A stretch of DNA of 64,000 nt from Venturia oleaginea (Eukaryota > Ascomycota > Dothideomycetes > Venturiales > Venturiaceae). Shown one piece after another: positions 1-10,859 of the stretch (position 1 is its first letter; each line of letters opens with the position of its first letter). A program made the translations under genes and the position numbers. The DNA is taken from the NCBI GenBank assembly GCA_013176395.1, contig JABMLP010000003.1, positions 1,736,001 to 1,800,000 of the forward strand, in the 5' to 3' direction. Below the pieces are notes generated by a model, which saw nothing but the letters and a program-made list of their open reading frames with translations, ran no database searches and was not told the DNA's origin.

Positions 1-414
1 TAACCTGAAAATCTCAGCGTGAAATGCAAGAAAGCTACTCCGTATTGGGAGGAAGGACATGAGTGCAATGCCAGCCCAGCCTTGCGCGGGAGAGCTGCGA
101 GTGATGTTCATGTAAGATACTATGCTCACGAAATGGATTTCGTGCTCTTAAGAAGGATAAAACCTAAGCAGTACTGCAAGCAGATATTCTTTGTACTCGG
201 TAACAAATTCACCAGGCATTCCATTGTGGAAGGAGTGGTGTTGATATGCAAAAGAAACGTTGGGTGGAGCCAGGAGATCGCGACAATTTGCAGGTACCTG
301 CTCTTGACCGCCATCTTCAATTCTCCCTCCAATACTGCCCCTCTTGCTCTACAAAAAAACTCTCAATTGCTCATTCAATCGCTCATACCAGAGACCCAGA
401 AGAACAGTGCAAAA
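1..414. other. Upstream region of alpha-tubulin, no gene seen
   Basis: Probable promoter and 5' leader of the tubulin gene. Open frames here have no recognisable protein features and run into the tubulin first exon in other frames. A pyrimidine-rich stretch with short exact words lies just before the tubulin start. Confidence 0.4.
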
Positions 415-2209
415 ATGCGTGGAGAGGTATGTCACCTAAAAAGCTCTGGACGCGTCCAAACAGCTTTCCTCCCCACGAACTGAACTCACTCTGATTCTAG
501 GTACTCCACTTACACGTTGGCCAAGCTGGTATTCAACTAGGGAATGCTGCATGGGAGCTGTAAGAGAAAAAACCGAACCTACACCTCGCATACGACTCAC
601 AATGGACGAATAGATATTTGCTGGAACACGGTCTCCTACCCGACGGAAAGCCAGACCCTGATTCCACATTGGGAGAGGATGGCTGCTTCGACACCTTCTT
701 CAACGAGACGGGAAGTGGAAAATACGTGCCCAGGTCCATCTTTGTTGACCTAGACCCCTCTGTATGCTACAGCAAAAAGGACGAGGTCAAAGGACACGAT
801 CGCTGACCGCATACAGCCAATTGACGAGATCCGAACTGGACAGTACCGCAATCTGTTTCACCCCGAACAATTAGTCTCCGGGAAGGAAGATGCTGCCAAC
901 AACTACGCGCGCGGACATTACACAATTGGCAAGGAGTTGGTGGACAGGTGGGCAAGGCTGAAACTACGAGCTTCGAACAAAGCTGATCTTCTCTAGTGTC
1001 ATTGACCGCATTCGTAAAGTTGCTGGTGAGCAAAACTAAGACCACGATATTCTGGATAGGGCTGATACTCTCTAGATGCTTGCTCTTCACTTCAAGGCTT
1101 CCTGGTCTTCCACTCCTTTGGTGGCGGTACCGGCTCTGGGTTTGGATCTCTCCTGCTCGAACGCCTCGCTACCGACTATGGGAAGAAATGCAAGCTAGAA
1201 TTTGCAGTATACCCGTATGTATTCACCTTTTCAATCTCTGCAGCAGTAGACTCATGTCTCAACTCCAAGTGCACCACGCGTCTCCACATCCGTTGTTGAG
1301 CCATACAACGCTGTTTTGTCTACCCACAGTACGATTGAAAACTCCGACTGTACATTCTTGGTGGACAACGAAGCGGTGTATGATATTTGCCAGCGCAACT
1401 TGGGCATCCCTCGTCCCAACTACGACCACCTCAACTCTCTCATTGCTCAGGTGGTAAGCTCCATCACGACAAGTCTGCGATTTGACGGCGCGCTCAACGT
1501 CGATCTCAATGAGTTCCAGACCAATTTGGTTCCATACCCGCGGATTCACTATCCGTTGATATCCTACGCACCTGTTGTATCGGCCCAGAAGAGCTCTCAC
1601 GAGAGCTTTAAGGTCTCTGAATTGACCTTGTCGTGCTTCGAGCCCAACAATCAGATGGTGGTCTGCGACCCACGCAATGGCAAGTATATGGCTGTTGCAC
1701 TTCTCTACCGCGGCGATGTTGTTCCCCGTGACTGCACAGCTGCAATCGCAGCATTGAAGGCGAAGTCGTCGTTCAACTTGGTTGAATGGTGCCCTACTGG
1801 GGTCAAGTTGGGAATCAAGTAAGTTATGGTGACGCTCAATTTATGAAGCACTACGCTAACGATGAACAGCTACCAGAAACCAGTGCGCGTTCCCAACGGC
1901 GAGCTTGCTCAAGTCGATCGATCCGTTTCTATGCTTTCGAACACAACTGCGATTGCCGAAGCTTGGTCTCGCCTTGACCACAAGTTTGATCTTATGTATT
2001 CCAAGCGTGCCTTCGTTCACTGGTACGTTGGAGAAGGTATGGAGGAAGGTGAATTTTCTGAGGCTCGTGAGGACCTTGCCGCTCTTGAGAAAGGTATGTC
2101 AATGACCATTTGATCCGTGGGGATGAACGATATGCTGAGAATGCTTCTAGACTATGAAGAGGTCGCCGGAGACACTCTGGATGATGAGGTCGATGGCGCG
2201 GAGTATTGA
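415..2209 (+). CDS. Alpha-tubulin (second, tubB-like type)
   Basis: Alpha subunit of the tubulin heterodimer that forms microtubules. I read nine exons: 415-426, 501-559, 614-761, 817-947, 997-1025, 1076-1214, 1270-1818, 1870-2093 and 2151-2209. They sum to 450 codons, the usual length of 449 residues. Visible signatures are the N-terminal [15 protein letters not shown], the GTP-binding loop [19 protein letters not shown], the acidic catalytic-loop region [22 protein letters not shown], split here by ordinary tubulin spacing, and a C-terminal Tyr that could be detyrosinated. The start MRGEV rather than MREV resembles the second alpha-tubulin of Aspergillus (tubB, needed for sexual spores), but this subtype is inferred from memory of the families. 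Some positions are less common, such as DPSPIDE and DACSSLQG, which suggests a divergent paralogue rather than the main tubulin. Confidence 0.95.
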
Positions 2210-2689
2210 TTGAGAGAATATACTATGATATCCCAGGTCTTAGCTCTTACGAGACTTGGATGCGATGATTTGGAGCGTGATTCTTAGAAGATGTTGGTGG
2301 CTATTGTTTGCCCAGACGGTACTCGTCTTGGAGGCTAGGTGTCTGCTTTAGAAGGACAACCAAAAAATGTGCGAAGCGCTCATGAATCTTAATCATTACA
2401 TTTACAATCTTTTGACCTCGTGAAATGCAACATGTCATTGAAATGTTGAAAATCAGCTGCCCAGACTCCAGGCTGGCCTCCGCTTCTTGAACGTGTATCC
2501 CCCATCACCCGAGCATCTCTGAACACATGTTGCACAAAACATCAAACCATTAGACTTGAAGAGAACTGTTCGAACAAACCTTTTCTGAACTAGTCTCTGG
2601 GTTTTGGTCTCAACCGGGTAGTCCTTCCTCGTTTGACGCATACCTCGCCACCCCATCATTCGATCACCCAACAACCACCATCACCCATC
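2210..2689. other. Intergenic, tubulin 3' end to next gene
   Basis: Holds the tubulin 3' UTR and the leader of the next gene. The last 60 bases before the start at 2690 are rich in CCATCA and CACC words, typical of a fungal 5' leader. No gene seen. Confidence 0.4.
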
Positions 2690-4274
2690 ATGTTCTCCTT
2701 CCTCCACCGCTCCAACCCTCTTCAATACCTAACCAACGGCCTCGCCTCCCTCCAAACACGGGCCATAACCCTTCCCAACGTCACTGTGCACGACATCGAA
2801 ACGCTCCCGGACAAACGGTCGCGCACTCTCAAACATTTAGTCAAAGCCAACCATTACAACCACTCGATTATCTATCACGATTTGCAGTTCCATAATCATG
2901 CGCCACATATTCTGGGGAGCGCATATTTGCTTGGCGGGACGGGTGAGCATTTGAATGATGTTTATGAAAGTGAGAGTCGGGTTTTGGAGGGTTGGGTTGA
3001 TAGTCCTGGGGAGGTTGGGGGTGGGGATTGGAGGGGATTTTTGGGGAGGAGGGAGTAAGTTTTAGTTTCTTTATTTGTTTGTTTGGCTTTCAGCTTTGTG
3101 ATTAGAAATCTTGAGCTTCGTTTATCAATAAGAAGGTTGTGGGTAGATGGAGGAATGGCGGGTTGAGCACATACATTTTCCCCTCAGGATGAGATGAGAT
3201 GAGATCAATCCAATCTCTCGATCTCGCCGAGACGACATTGCTCTTTTGCGTCTCGTTTCAGAAGAACAGTGTCTCGGGACAGTCATAAGGCTAATGCTTG
3301 ACAAGGTACCAACGAGCTTTTGTGGATTTTTTTGAAGACCAATTGGTTCAGCATGGCTACGATTGGAGGGACCTGCTTAAAGCATACTTATTTGAAGGAG
3401 ATAAGCCCTTGATCAATAATTTGATCTGTGGTTGTAAGTGTCTCTCGATTGAATATGACAAGCAAGGCTGACTTTTGCAGTGGCACATCCATTGATACAT
3501 CTTGGTTACGGCTACGAACTCTCGTGCAGGACGATTGCTATTGAAGCACTTGCCCTTGCATGCTGCTTCCACAATTTCATGGCGAAATATCTCGATGATC
3601 CATCGTACACCAAGCCAGCAAATCCAGACCTAGCTAGTACATCGCCTCTCGAATTACTATCCAAAATCGCTGCAGACAAGCGATTCAACCTTTTCTCGCA
3701 TCCAAATTCCGACAACATCGAAACCCTCTTCCAAAAGCAAGAAGCCGCTGTTCTCGAATACTGGAATGCGTGGGAGCTCACATCACCACAAAGGCAGTTC
3801 GAGGACTCTCAAAAGGCCGCCGTTGCGCTCTTAGTTGGTACCCATGGCTCGAATGATAAATACGATTTCTTCGCTGTTCACCTCGTCACAAGCTCATATG
3901 CTGTGAGGATATTATTGCCTATCGTCCCAGCAGAATTCCAGCTCCCACTTGTTCGTCAATGGTGGCTATTCACCATTTCTGTGTACATCGCACAACTTCG
4001 ACCTACCATCGATATCTCAAAGATCGAAGAGTATGATGTCAAAGGCCGGAGTTGGGAATGGGTGGCCAAGACGGCTTTGACGGGCAAATATTCGCTTGAT
4101 GCGCATTATGTCAAAGCCTTGAGGACGATGAAGGAGGCAGCGAGTACCTGGGCGGATAGTGGCGATCTCTTTCTCAAGGCTGCGGTCAAGTTTGCGGACG
4201 AGTTCAATGGGTGGGGAGGATTCGGACAAAACAGCAAAGCAGCAGTGGAAGCGGAGGGTGGAGAGCGGAATTGA
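2690..4274 (+). CDS. Questin oxidase-like (HypA/DUF4243 family) protein
   Basis: The family includes fungal questin oxidase, a Baeyer-Villiger-type ring-opening enzyme of anthraquinone pathways, and AflY/HypA of aflatoxin synthesis. Many members are uncharacterised. Three exons (2690-3054, 3306-3433, 3481-4274) give 428 residues. The intron splitting REYQRAFVDFF is long (251 nt), but the frame is restored exactly into DFFEDQLVQHGYDWRD. Family marks I recognise are NHYNHSIIYHD near the N terminus, PHILGSAYLLG, NNLICGLAHPLIHLGYGYE in the middle, and DDKYDFFAVHLVTSSYAVR written here as NDKYDFFAVHLVTSS. These His-rich motifs recur across the family. There is no polyketide synthase or other cluster gene next to it, so a stand-alone role is likely and its substrate is unknown. 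Confidence 0.8.
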
Positions 4275-5395
4275 TGTTAGTCTGGATTTGACTGGGATTG
4301 TCAGTCTTTTTAAGGATTCTGTGAGCTTCTATGGTGAGATGTAGTTCTCGGATTTTCGAGGCGCCGGGTGGGAAAATGTGATGGAAAGAAGTCCCGGCGC
4401 TGAAATGTCTTCCTCGGTGACAATGTGTGACGACATGTATCGCCAGGCCAAGGAACAAGCCGTAGATCCAATATGGAGCCTTTGAGAAGTTGGAAGTGAA
4501 ATTCAAGTCGATTTTGAAGGGTCATGAGACAGAAAGGAAGATTGCGGGACGGCAGTCGCTTTCTAAAGAGTCCGAAAAGAATTCGAGGTAGAAATCATGC
4601 GAACTGTTGAGACTGCCAGTGCATCCGTGAGGACCCGAAGCGTCGATCTCGCGCCTTTGGTCAAAATTCCACGTGTAAATTCGAAGGCAACTGTTCCCAA
4701 ATGTACGTAGTATACAGTTACAATGATGACATTCCCGAGACGAGGAGGTACTAGTAGTGCCCATGGGGTTTACCACCTGCATGTATGCGGACGAGGAAAT
4801 CCGAGAATAGCATGTTCATGCTGTACCTAGCGCTGCGCCAACAAGTTTAAACGAATCAAGCCTTGGTTTCGCTTCCGCCGGGCCCGCTTGTTTTGCTGTT
4901 CTGCTTATCAATGATGACCCAGTTACGTCAGCCATCCCTGAGCTGCCCGCTGCCCGCTGCCCACTAAGGTTGAATCAGGATGCCGATGCAGTTCGAGAGA
5001 GACTGCACGGGAAGGAGCTCTGACCTGCCCACATCGAAAACTAGGACTACGCCTAGTATTGTTCCTGTGCTTCCAAGGTCACCATCAAATCCCTTCCCCG
5101 CCACTGTACACTTTATAGCTCACTAGACCACTTCTGCTCCCAATCCACCCTAGTGAAGACCATTTTGCCTACCAGCTTCTTCAGCCGCCCTCATCATTGA
5201 TCATCGCCTATCCAAATCAGACAATCAAATCTCTCGCCTCTGTCAACCGCTTACAGAGACGTGCTCTCCCTCCGTGACTAATCTCACTCCCTCCATCACT
5301 CCCTCCATCACTCCCTCCATCATAGCATCAAAACCCCATCCCCTCGACTTCTCCTGACGGCGCCGAGCCACGCGTGTCAAAACACCCAATTCGCC
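4275..5395. promoter_or_regulatory. Intergenic / erdS promoter and leader region
   Basis: About 1.1 kb without a convincing gene. It contains a CpG-containing segment with repeated CTGCCCGCTGCCC words around 4940-4965, and a CT-rich leader ending at the erdS start. A TTTATAG word at 5111 could act as a TATA-like element, but this is weak. Confidence 0.35.
5285..5320 (+). repeat. 12-nt tandem repeat, three copies, in erdS leader
   Basis: The word CACTCCCTCCAT occurs three times in a row with no mismatch, about 80-110 nt before the erdS start codon. It lies in a CT-rich tract, which is common in fungal 5' leaders. A regulatory role is not shown by the sequence. Confidence 0.9.
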
Positions 5396-8300
5396 ATGTC
5401 TTCTCTCAAGAAGGCATTGAGCAAGCTCAAGCCGGGCGGGAGCAACCATAGCAGCCCATCTCCTAGCAACGTGCCCAGCGACAGCGACTCCGGCATCATC
5501 AGTGCTCCCAATGGCAGCAGTACCGTCGTCGGTAATATTAATGGCAGCAAAGCATCGCCGCGAGCGTCGGCTACCTTCCCATCCAACAACCCACGCGCCT
5601 CAGGCACCTTTGACCGTGACACTCGCACATCTGGAACACACGACCGCAGCTCGTCTCCTCGCACCAGTGGCATCTTTCACCGAGCCTCTATCAGGCAAAA
5701 GAATGGCACAGCGGGCACGAGCGTGGCTCATAGTCCGGTGCGAGCCATCAAGCAGAAGCTTGGGCTGGGCGATGACTCGAGCGACGACTCCGACCTACCT
5801 CTGAATCGAGAGGGAGAGCGAATGAGCAAAAACCAGCAGCGGAAGGCGGAAAGGCAGGCCGAAAAAGAGCAGCACAGACGTGAGGTCGAGGAACGGGAAG
5901 AGGCGGCGGCGCAACGAAGGTTGGATATGGAGAGGCGTGCGAAAGAGGAGGATACACCAGAGATGCGAGCACTATACGGCGAATTGCCAATCAACAATTA
6001 CGCAGGCGAGTGGAAACACGAGGAGCGCTACGATTTGCGACAGGTCTCTGCGAAGGACATTGGAAAAAGCATCAAATTCAGATGTCGAATTCACAATGTC
6101 CGCAAGATGAGTGCAAAACTTGTTTTCTTTGAGCTCCGCCAGCAGACTGCCACGATTCAGGGCGTTCTTCAAGAACATGGACCTGTTTCTGCGTACTTTG
6201 TTTACTGGGCTGAGCACATCGATGTCGAGTCCGTGGTGCTCGTCGAAGGCATTGTCCAGGAAGTGAAGGCTAAGCAAGGTCAAGTCATTTCTACGTCGAT
6301 TCACGATTGCGAGATCTCCATTCATGCGCTACACGTCGAAGCTAGAGTATCTGAACCAGTGCCTGTCACCGTTCACGAAATGTCCATCACCAAGGCTGAG
6401 GCAGAGAGGGAGGGCGAGCATCGCCAGCGAGTTGGAGAGCGTGTTCGCCAGGCCAACCGTATCCTGGATCTGCGCACCGCTGCATCGCAAAGTATCTTCA
6501 GAGTCCAGGCTGGAATCTGCAACCTTTTCCGAGGCTACCTCGATTCCCAGGGCTTCATCGAGATCCACACACCAAAACTACAAGGCGGTGCCACCGAGTC
6601 TGGTGCAAGTGTCTTCAAGGTCGACTACTTTGGCCGACCTGCTTTCCTTGCACAATCGCCTCAATTAGCCAAGCAGCAGTGTATATCTGCAGACTTCCGA
6701 CGCGTCTACGAAATTGGTGCGGTGTTCCGTGCAGAGAACAGCAACACCCATCGCCATATGACCGAGTACACCGGTCTCGATTTGGAGATGGCTATTGACG
6801 AACATTACCATGAGGTCCTCACCACGCTCGATCGTACCTTCAAACACATCTTCGCAGGAGTTTACGAGCGATATCGAGACGAGATTGAACACGTCAAGCG
6901 ACAGTTTCCCCACGAGGACTTGGTATGGATTGAGGAGACCCCACGACTTCCATTCGCAGAAGGCATTCGACTGCTGAACGAATCTGGGTGGAAGGACGAA
7001 CATGGCAATCAGCTCCCTGAAGATGAAGACCTGGATACTCGTAGTGAAATCGAGCTCGGACATCTCGTTAAAGAGAAGTACAAGACCGATTACTACATTC
7101 TAGACAAGTTCCCAGTTACTGCTCGACCATTCTATGCCATGCCTGATCCAAACAACCCCAAGGTCACCAACTCTTTCGATATCTTCTTGCGAGGTCAGGA
7201 GATCCTATCGGGAGGCCAGCGTATTCACGATGCTCCAACTCTGCTCGAGAACCTCAAAAGAAACAACATTGACCCAGCTTCGATGACGGAGTATATGGAA
7301 GGATTTGAGTGGGGCGCGCCTCCTCACGGCGGAGGAGGAATCGGTCTCGAACGTATGCTCATGCTTTTGCTCAAGCTCGGAGACATCCGAGCTGGTACTC
7401 TCTTCCCAAGAGATCCCAAGTCGTTGCCAGCGAAACCTGTCATTAAGCAGCTGAGACATCCCGAAGCCAGCACAATGCATCCACCCTGGGAAGGCAAGGA
7501 TCGAGTCAGCGCAGCCATGGACTATCAACCCATCGAGAAACTCATTGCCAACTATGGTGATGCCACCAACACTAGTTGGCTGGAGCCACGTACGCAAATC
7601 TGGAGAGACGAGTTCACTGGCGCCGCTGTTGGGTACGTGCCGCAGGATGGATTTGCCATCACCGTCGGCGATCCGCTGTGTCATACTGAACAATACGCCA
7701 AGATAATGGCTGGATACTTGAGGTTCATCAAGAAGGAGACGAGTTTGAAGCCGCTTTGGCTCTTGGTTGGGACCGCTGCCGAGGAGGTTTTGGCTGAAAA
7801 GTTCAACTGGCGGACATTCTCCGTCGCAGCCGAGCAACGTCTCGATCCGTCTAACAATCCAGCAAATAAGGATCCCGACGTCCAACGCAAGATTCGCCAC
7901 GCCGAGAAAGAAGGCGTCAAAATCATCGACATACCTTTCGGCCAAGACATCCCACAAGACCTACGCAGCAAAATCGACGCCAGAGTCGAGGACTGGCTCA
8001 AGGGCCGCAAGGGAAAGCAAGTCCATCTCACAAACATCCGCCCGTGGCAAGACATCGAACACAGACTATACTCGTACGCGATCGACAAAGAAGGCACAAT
8101 TTGCGCCTTGACCATCCTCGCACAACTCAGCCCGGAACACGGCTGGCAAGTAAAATATTCGCTCGATTTCCCAGGCGCTCCATCTGGATCTATCGAATCC
8201 ATCGTTATCCACGCCTTGAAGCGCGTTGCAGCTGACGGATGTACCAATGTCACATTCGGTGGTGGTGCTAGCGCTAAATTTACCACAGGACACAATCTGA

Positions 8301-8488
8301 AGGGGACCAAGGTGAAGATGTTGAGTAAAGCATACCATGCTATCGCTACGGAATTGAAATTGACTCAAAAGACGGAGTTTCGCGAAAAGTTGGGTGCGCA
8401 GGATGATCCGAGTTACATCTGCTATCCGCCGCATGGGCTTGGGCCAATGGGTGTCAAGGCTATTTTGAGTTTCTTCGAGGATGATTAG
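5396..8488 (+). CDS. erdS: Ergosteryl-3-beta-O-L-aspartate synthase (AspRS-DUF2156 fusion)
   Basis: A single 1030-residue frame without introns. Residues 1-215 are a Ser-rich then Lys/Glu-rich extension with a predicted helical stretch (KNQQRKAERQAEKEQHRR). Residues about 220-320 are the OB-fold anticodon-binding domain. Residues about 345-680 are a class IIb aspartyl-tRNA synthetase core with motif 2 (FRAENSNTHRHMTEYTGLD, near residue 443) and motif 3 (GIGLERMLMLLLKLGDIR, near residue 648). From about residue 700 to the end lies a DUF2156 domain, related to the acyl-transfer domain of bacterial lysyl-phosphatidylglycerol synthase (GYVPQDGFAITVGDP, SGSIESIVIHALKR). This exact fusion is the described fungal enzyme ErdS: the synthetase charges tRNA-Asp and the DUF2156 half moves aspartate onto ergosterol. 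No alpha/beta-hydrolase gene like the matching hydrolase ErdH is adjacent. Confidence 0.93.
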   Translation: MSSLKKALSKLKPGGSNHSSPSPSNVPSDSDSGIISAPNGSSTVVGNINGSKASPRASATFPSNNPRASGTFDRDTRTSGTHDRSSSPRTSGIFHRASIRQKNGTAGTSVAHSPVRAIKQKLGLGDDSSDDSDLPLNREGERMSKNQQRKAERQAEKEQHRREVEEREEAAAQRRLDMERRAKEEDTPEMRALYGELPINNYAGEWKHEERYDLRQVSAKDIGKSIKFRCRIHNVRKMSAKLVFFELRQQTATIQGVLQEHGPVSAYFVYWAEHIDVESVVLVEGIVQEVKAKQGQVISTSIHDCEISIHALHVEARVSEPVPVTVHEMSITKAEAEREGEHRQRVGERVRQANRILDLRTAASQSIFRVQAGICNLFRGYLDSQGFIEIHTPKLQGGATESGASVFKVDYFGRPAFLAQSPQLAKQQCISADFRRVYEIGAVFRAENSNTHRHMTEYTGLDLEMAIDEHYHEVLTTLDRTFKHIFAGVYERYRDEIEHVKRQFPHEDLVWIEETPRLPFAEGIRLLNESGWKDEHGNQLPEDEDLDTRSEIELGHLVKEKYKTDYYILDKFPVTARPFYAMPDPNNPKVTNSFDIFLRGQEILSGGQRIHDAPTLLENLKRNNIDPASMTEYMEGFEWGAPPHGGGGIGLERMLMLLLKLGDIRAGTLFPRDPKSLPAKPVIKQLRHPEASTMHPPWEGKDRVSAAMDYQPIEKLIANYGDATNTSWLEPRTQIWRDEFTGAAVGYVPQDGFAITVGDPLCHTEQYAKIMAGYLRFIKKETSLKPLWLLVGTAAEEVLAEKFNWRTFSVAAEQRLDPSNNPANKDPDVQRKIRHAEKEGVKIIDIPFGQDIPQDLRSKIDARVEDWLKGRKGKQVHLTNIRPWQDIEHRLYSYAIDKEGTICALTILAQLSPEHGWQVKYSLDFPGAPSGSIESIVIHALKRVAADGCTNVTFGGGASAKFTTGHNLKGTKVKMLSKAYHAIATELKLTQKTEFREKLGAQDDPSYICYPPHGLGPMGVKAILSFFEDD

Positions 8489-9121
8489 AGGGTGTTCTTC
8501 ATACGAATTGGCCATGGTGATGATGAGGACGGTGAGGAGGAAAGAAGGCAAAGGGAGGGAAAGTGATGTGTTTTGAGTTCAGTTGTCTCGGTATGATTCC
8601 CAGATTGTGTTTGCTGTCTATTGTTGTATTTAGCTGGATTCGTGGCCGCGGCTGCATGTGGTCCGAGAGGTCATGCAGTATTGGTAAATGGTGAGGTAAT
8701 AATTAAGGTGTATAGTCCACTTTCTGCCTCGCTTTCTTTGCTATGCGCTTCTCATTTTTCTTTGTCATCTTTTCTTGCCAACCACAAACCAGCCACGAAA
8801 AGAAAGCAGGCTCTCACGGTCTCGATCAGCAAGATCTGCATCTCGGCATGATGCGAGATGTGAAACAAGGTTCAGACTCCAGGCGGGGAGATTCTGAACC
8901 TTGATTGTGCAAGTGCAAGGCTGGCTGCGTCATCGATGTGGCGCGTCAACCTCAACTACAACATTTCCAAAGAGCAATCGACGATCCAATCAAATCTCCC
9001 TTAATAAACCTTCCCAATCTTGACATTCCAATTCGAAACTATTACTTGCATTGTCCCACCACCCTATCCCAAAGGCTTCACTTGCGACCCCGTGTTATAT
9101 CGTCCAGGCAAGGCAGCCAAC
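8489..9121. other. Intergenic, erdS 3' side and DUF1989 leader
   Basis: About 630 nt with no convincing gene. It contains a short imperfect inverted pair: CAAGGTTCAGA near 8868 and TCTGAACCTTG near 8893, which could form a stem of about 11 bp around a 14-nt loop. Otherwise nothing notable. Confidence 0.4.
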
Positions 9122-10859
9122 ATGGCGCCAAAAGCAACTCCGAAAAAAGCGACGTCGATGGGCGAGAAACAGACGATCCAGGCTAGACATGGTGTTGCTA
9201 CTTTTGTGCCCAAGGGACATGTTATCAATATTATAAATACGTACGGGACACAGGTTGTCGATACGTGGGCTTTTGCTTGGGGGACGCGCCGGAGGATGTG
9301 GATATACATCATTCTGAGGAAGAGGTGAAGGAGGAGAAGGAAGAGAAGCGAGGGAAGGGCGAGAAGTTTGAGCAGAAGAAGGTTCCAAAGGAAAAGGTGG
9401 GGGAGAAGAAAGAGGAGGCTGAGGCGGGACCGAGTACGAGTGAAAAGGCTGAAGACGTTGCTGAAGTGGGAGAGAACGAAGGGCAGAAAGTGACAGAGAA
9501 AACGACTAGTGCTGTGGAGGACGCAGGAGCAGAAGCAACCGACAATGCAACGAAAGTCTCCGAGGAAGTTACTGAGAAACTATCCGCAAACGCAAAGAAA
9601 GGATGGTCTTCGTACCTCCCCTCTGTCCGTCGTGGATCCAAAGCTCCATCTACCAACTTCTTCAAAGCTGCATCCTCCAAAGAATTAGAGGGTGAGGAGG
9701 CAATGGCAAAATCATGGAGTTCTTATCTTCCTTCCATAGGAGGAGGAGGAAGGAAAGAGCAAGAAGACAATACCAATTCGCAGTCGAAGGGTTGGTCGAG
9801 TTATATCCCTTCCGGAGTAGGGTTTAGTTCCTACATGCCTACGAAGGGAGCATTGAGTGGGTTTGCGGCGACGCATGCGAGGGATCCGACGAAAAGTTAT
9901 GCGGAGCAGTTGTTTGATTTTAGCAAGACGCCTGTTGGGGCTGCTGGGTTGAGTGGTAAATTTTCATCTTCACATCTCAAAGGTGGGGGCTAAGATTGCT
10001 GACTTTTGTTGCAGCTGCTACTGGTTCTGGATATGCTGGATCGCTGTATGCTGCGTATAAGGCGTACGATACTATTGCTGGGAGTATGTCTATTCCTTGT
10101 ATGGAATATCTGAGTATGATGCACACGCGCACCTCCACGCTCCACATCTCACCTCGTGTAAATGATACTTTGGTCTCGAATCTTCGGGCGCCATTAATGA
10201 CGCTGGTAGAAGATACAAGTCCCGGCATCCACGACACATTGATCGCAGCATGCGATCCACAGCGCTACAAAGAACTTGGAGTCGAAAATTGGGAAACTCA
10301 CGGTTCCTGCTCCGAAAATCTAGTCCTAGCACTAAACGAAATCAACGAGAAAAGCGGTCTGAAGGGATCCAAAGCAATTGGAAGAGACGTCACCGTAAAC
10401 TCAGTCCCAGCACCATTGAATCTCTTCATGAACATCCCTTGGACACAAGAAGGCGACGTCGGTTTCGAAGCCCCAACAGGGAAAAGAGGCGACTACGTCA
10501 AGTTCCGAGCAGAAAGAGATCTGGTAGTCGTCATGAGCGCTTGTCCACAAGATATTCTTGATATCAACGGTCGAAAACCAATGGTTGCGCATTTTGTCGT
10601 TGAAAGTCCAAGTCCGGAGGATGTGAAGAAGGCGAAGGAGAAGGATGCGGAAGCTCAACGGGTGCTTGAAAAGGCGACGCCTGCGTCGCCTGCGCCAAGG
10701 AGAGATAGCGCTGCTGCTACTTCTACGCCTAAGAACTTGGAGGCGAGGCCTTCGTTGGCGGATTCGCAGGCGCCTAGTACGACTTCAAACTCACCGAAGC
10801 CTGGGAGGAAAGCTCCCAAAAAGCTGGAGAAGAGAGGTAGCGTGGCGCCAAAGACTTGA
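9122..10859 (+). CDS. DUF1989 (urea carboxylase-associated-like) protein with large insertion and apparent frameshift
   Basis: The N-terminal part (QTIQARHGVATFVPKGHVI, then VVDTWAF) and the C-terminal part (MEYLSMMHTR, LVEDTSPGIHDTLIAACDP, GSCSENLVLALNE) are the two halves of a DUF1989 domain, a family linked to urea or amino-acid catabolism with mostly unknown function. About 255 residues are inserted between them: a Lys/Glu-rich stretch, then repeated WSSY(L/I)PS units, then a Gly/Ala-rich segment (GSGYAGSLYAAYKAYD). A clear intron is 9956-10014. Near 9270-9290 the frame must change by one base to pass from DTWAFAW into the acidic insertion. No acceptable GT-AG intron does this without removing conserved residues. 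It could be a sequencing error in the GGGGG run at 9279-9283, a real mutation, or an unusual splice. The tail after about residue 480 is low-complexity Ala/Pro/Ser. Confidence 0.75.

Noticed and set aside
19..483. 154-codon frame at the window start
   Set aside because: It overlaps the tubulin start exon and first intron in another frame and has no features.
7205..7957. Minus-strand 250-codon frame inside erdS
   Set aside because: It lies fully inside the conserved synthetase and DUF2156 coding sequence and has no family features of its own.
9265..9323. A 59-nt GT-AG intron removing the frame conflict in the DUF1989 gene
   Set aside because: It would remove WAF of the conserved DTWAF motif, and the purine-rich sequence lacks a branch point and a pyrimidine tract.
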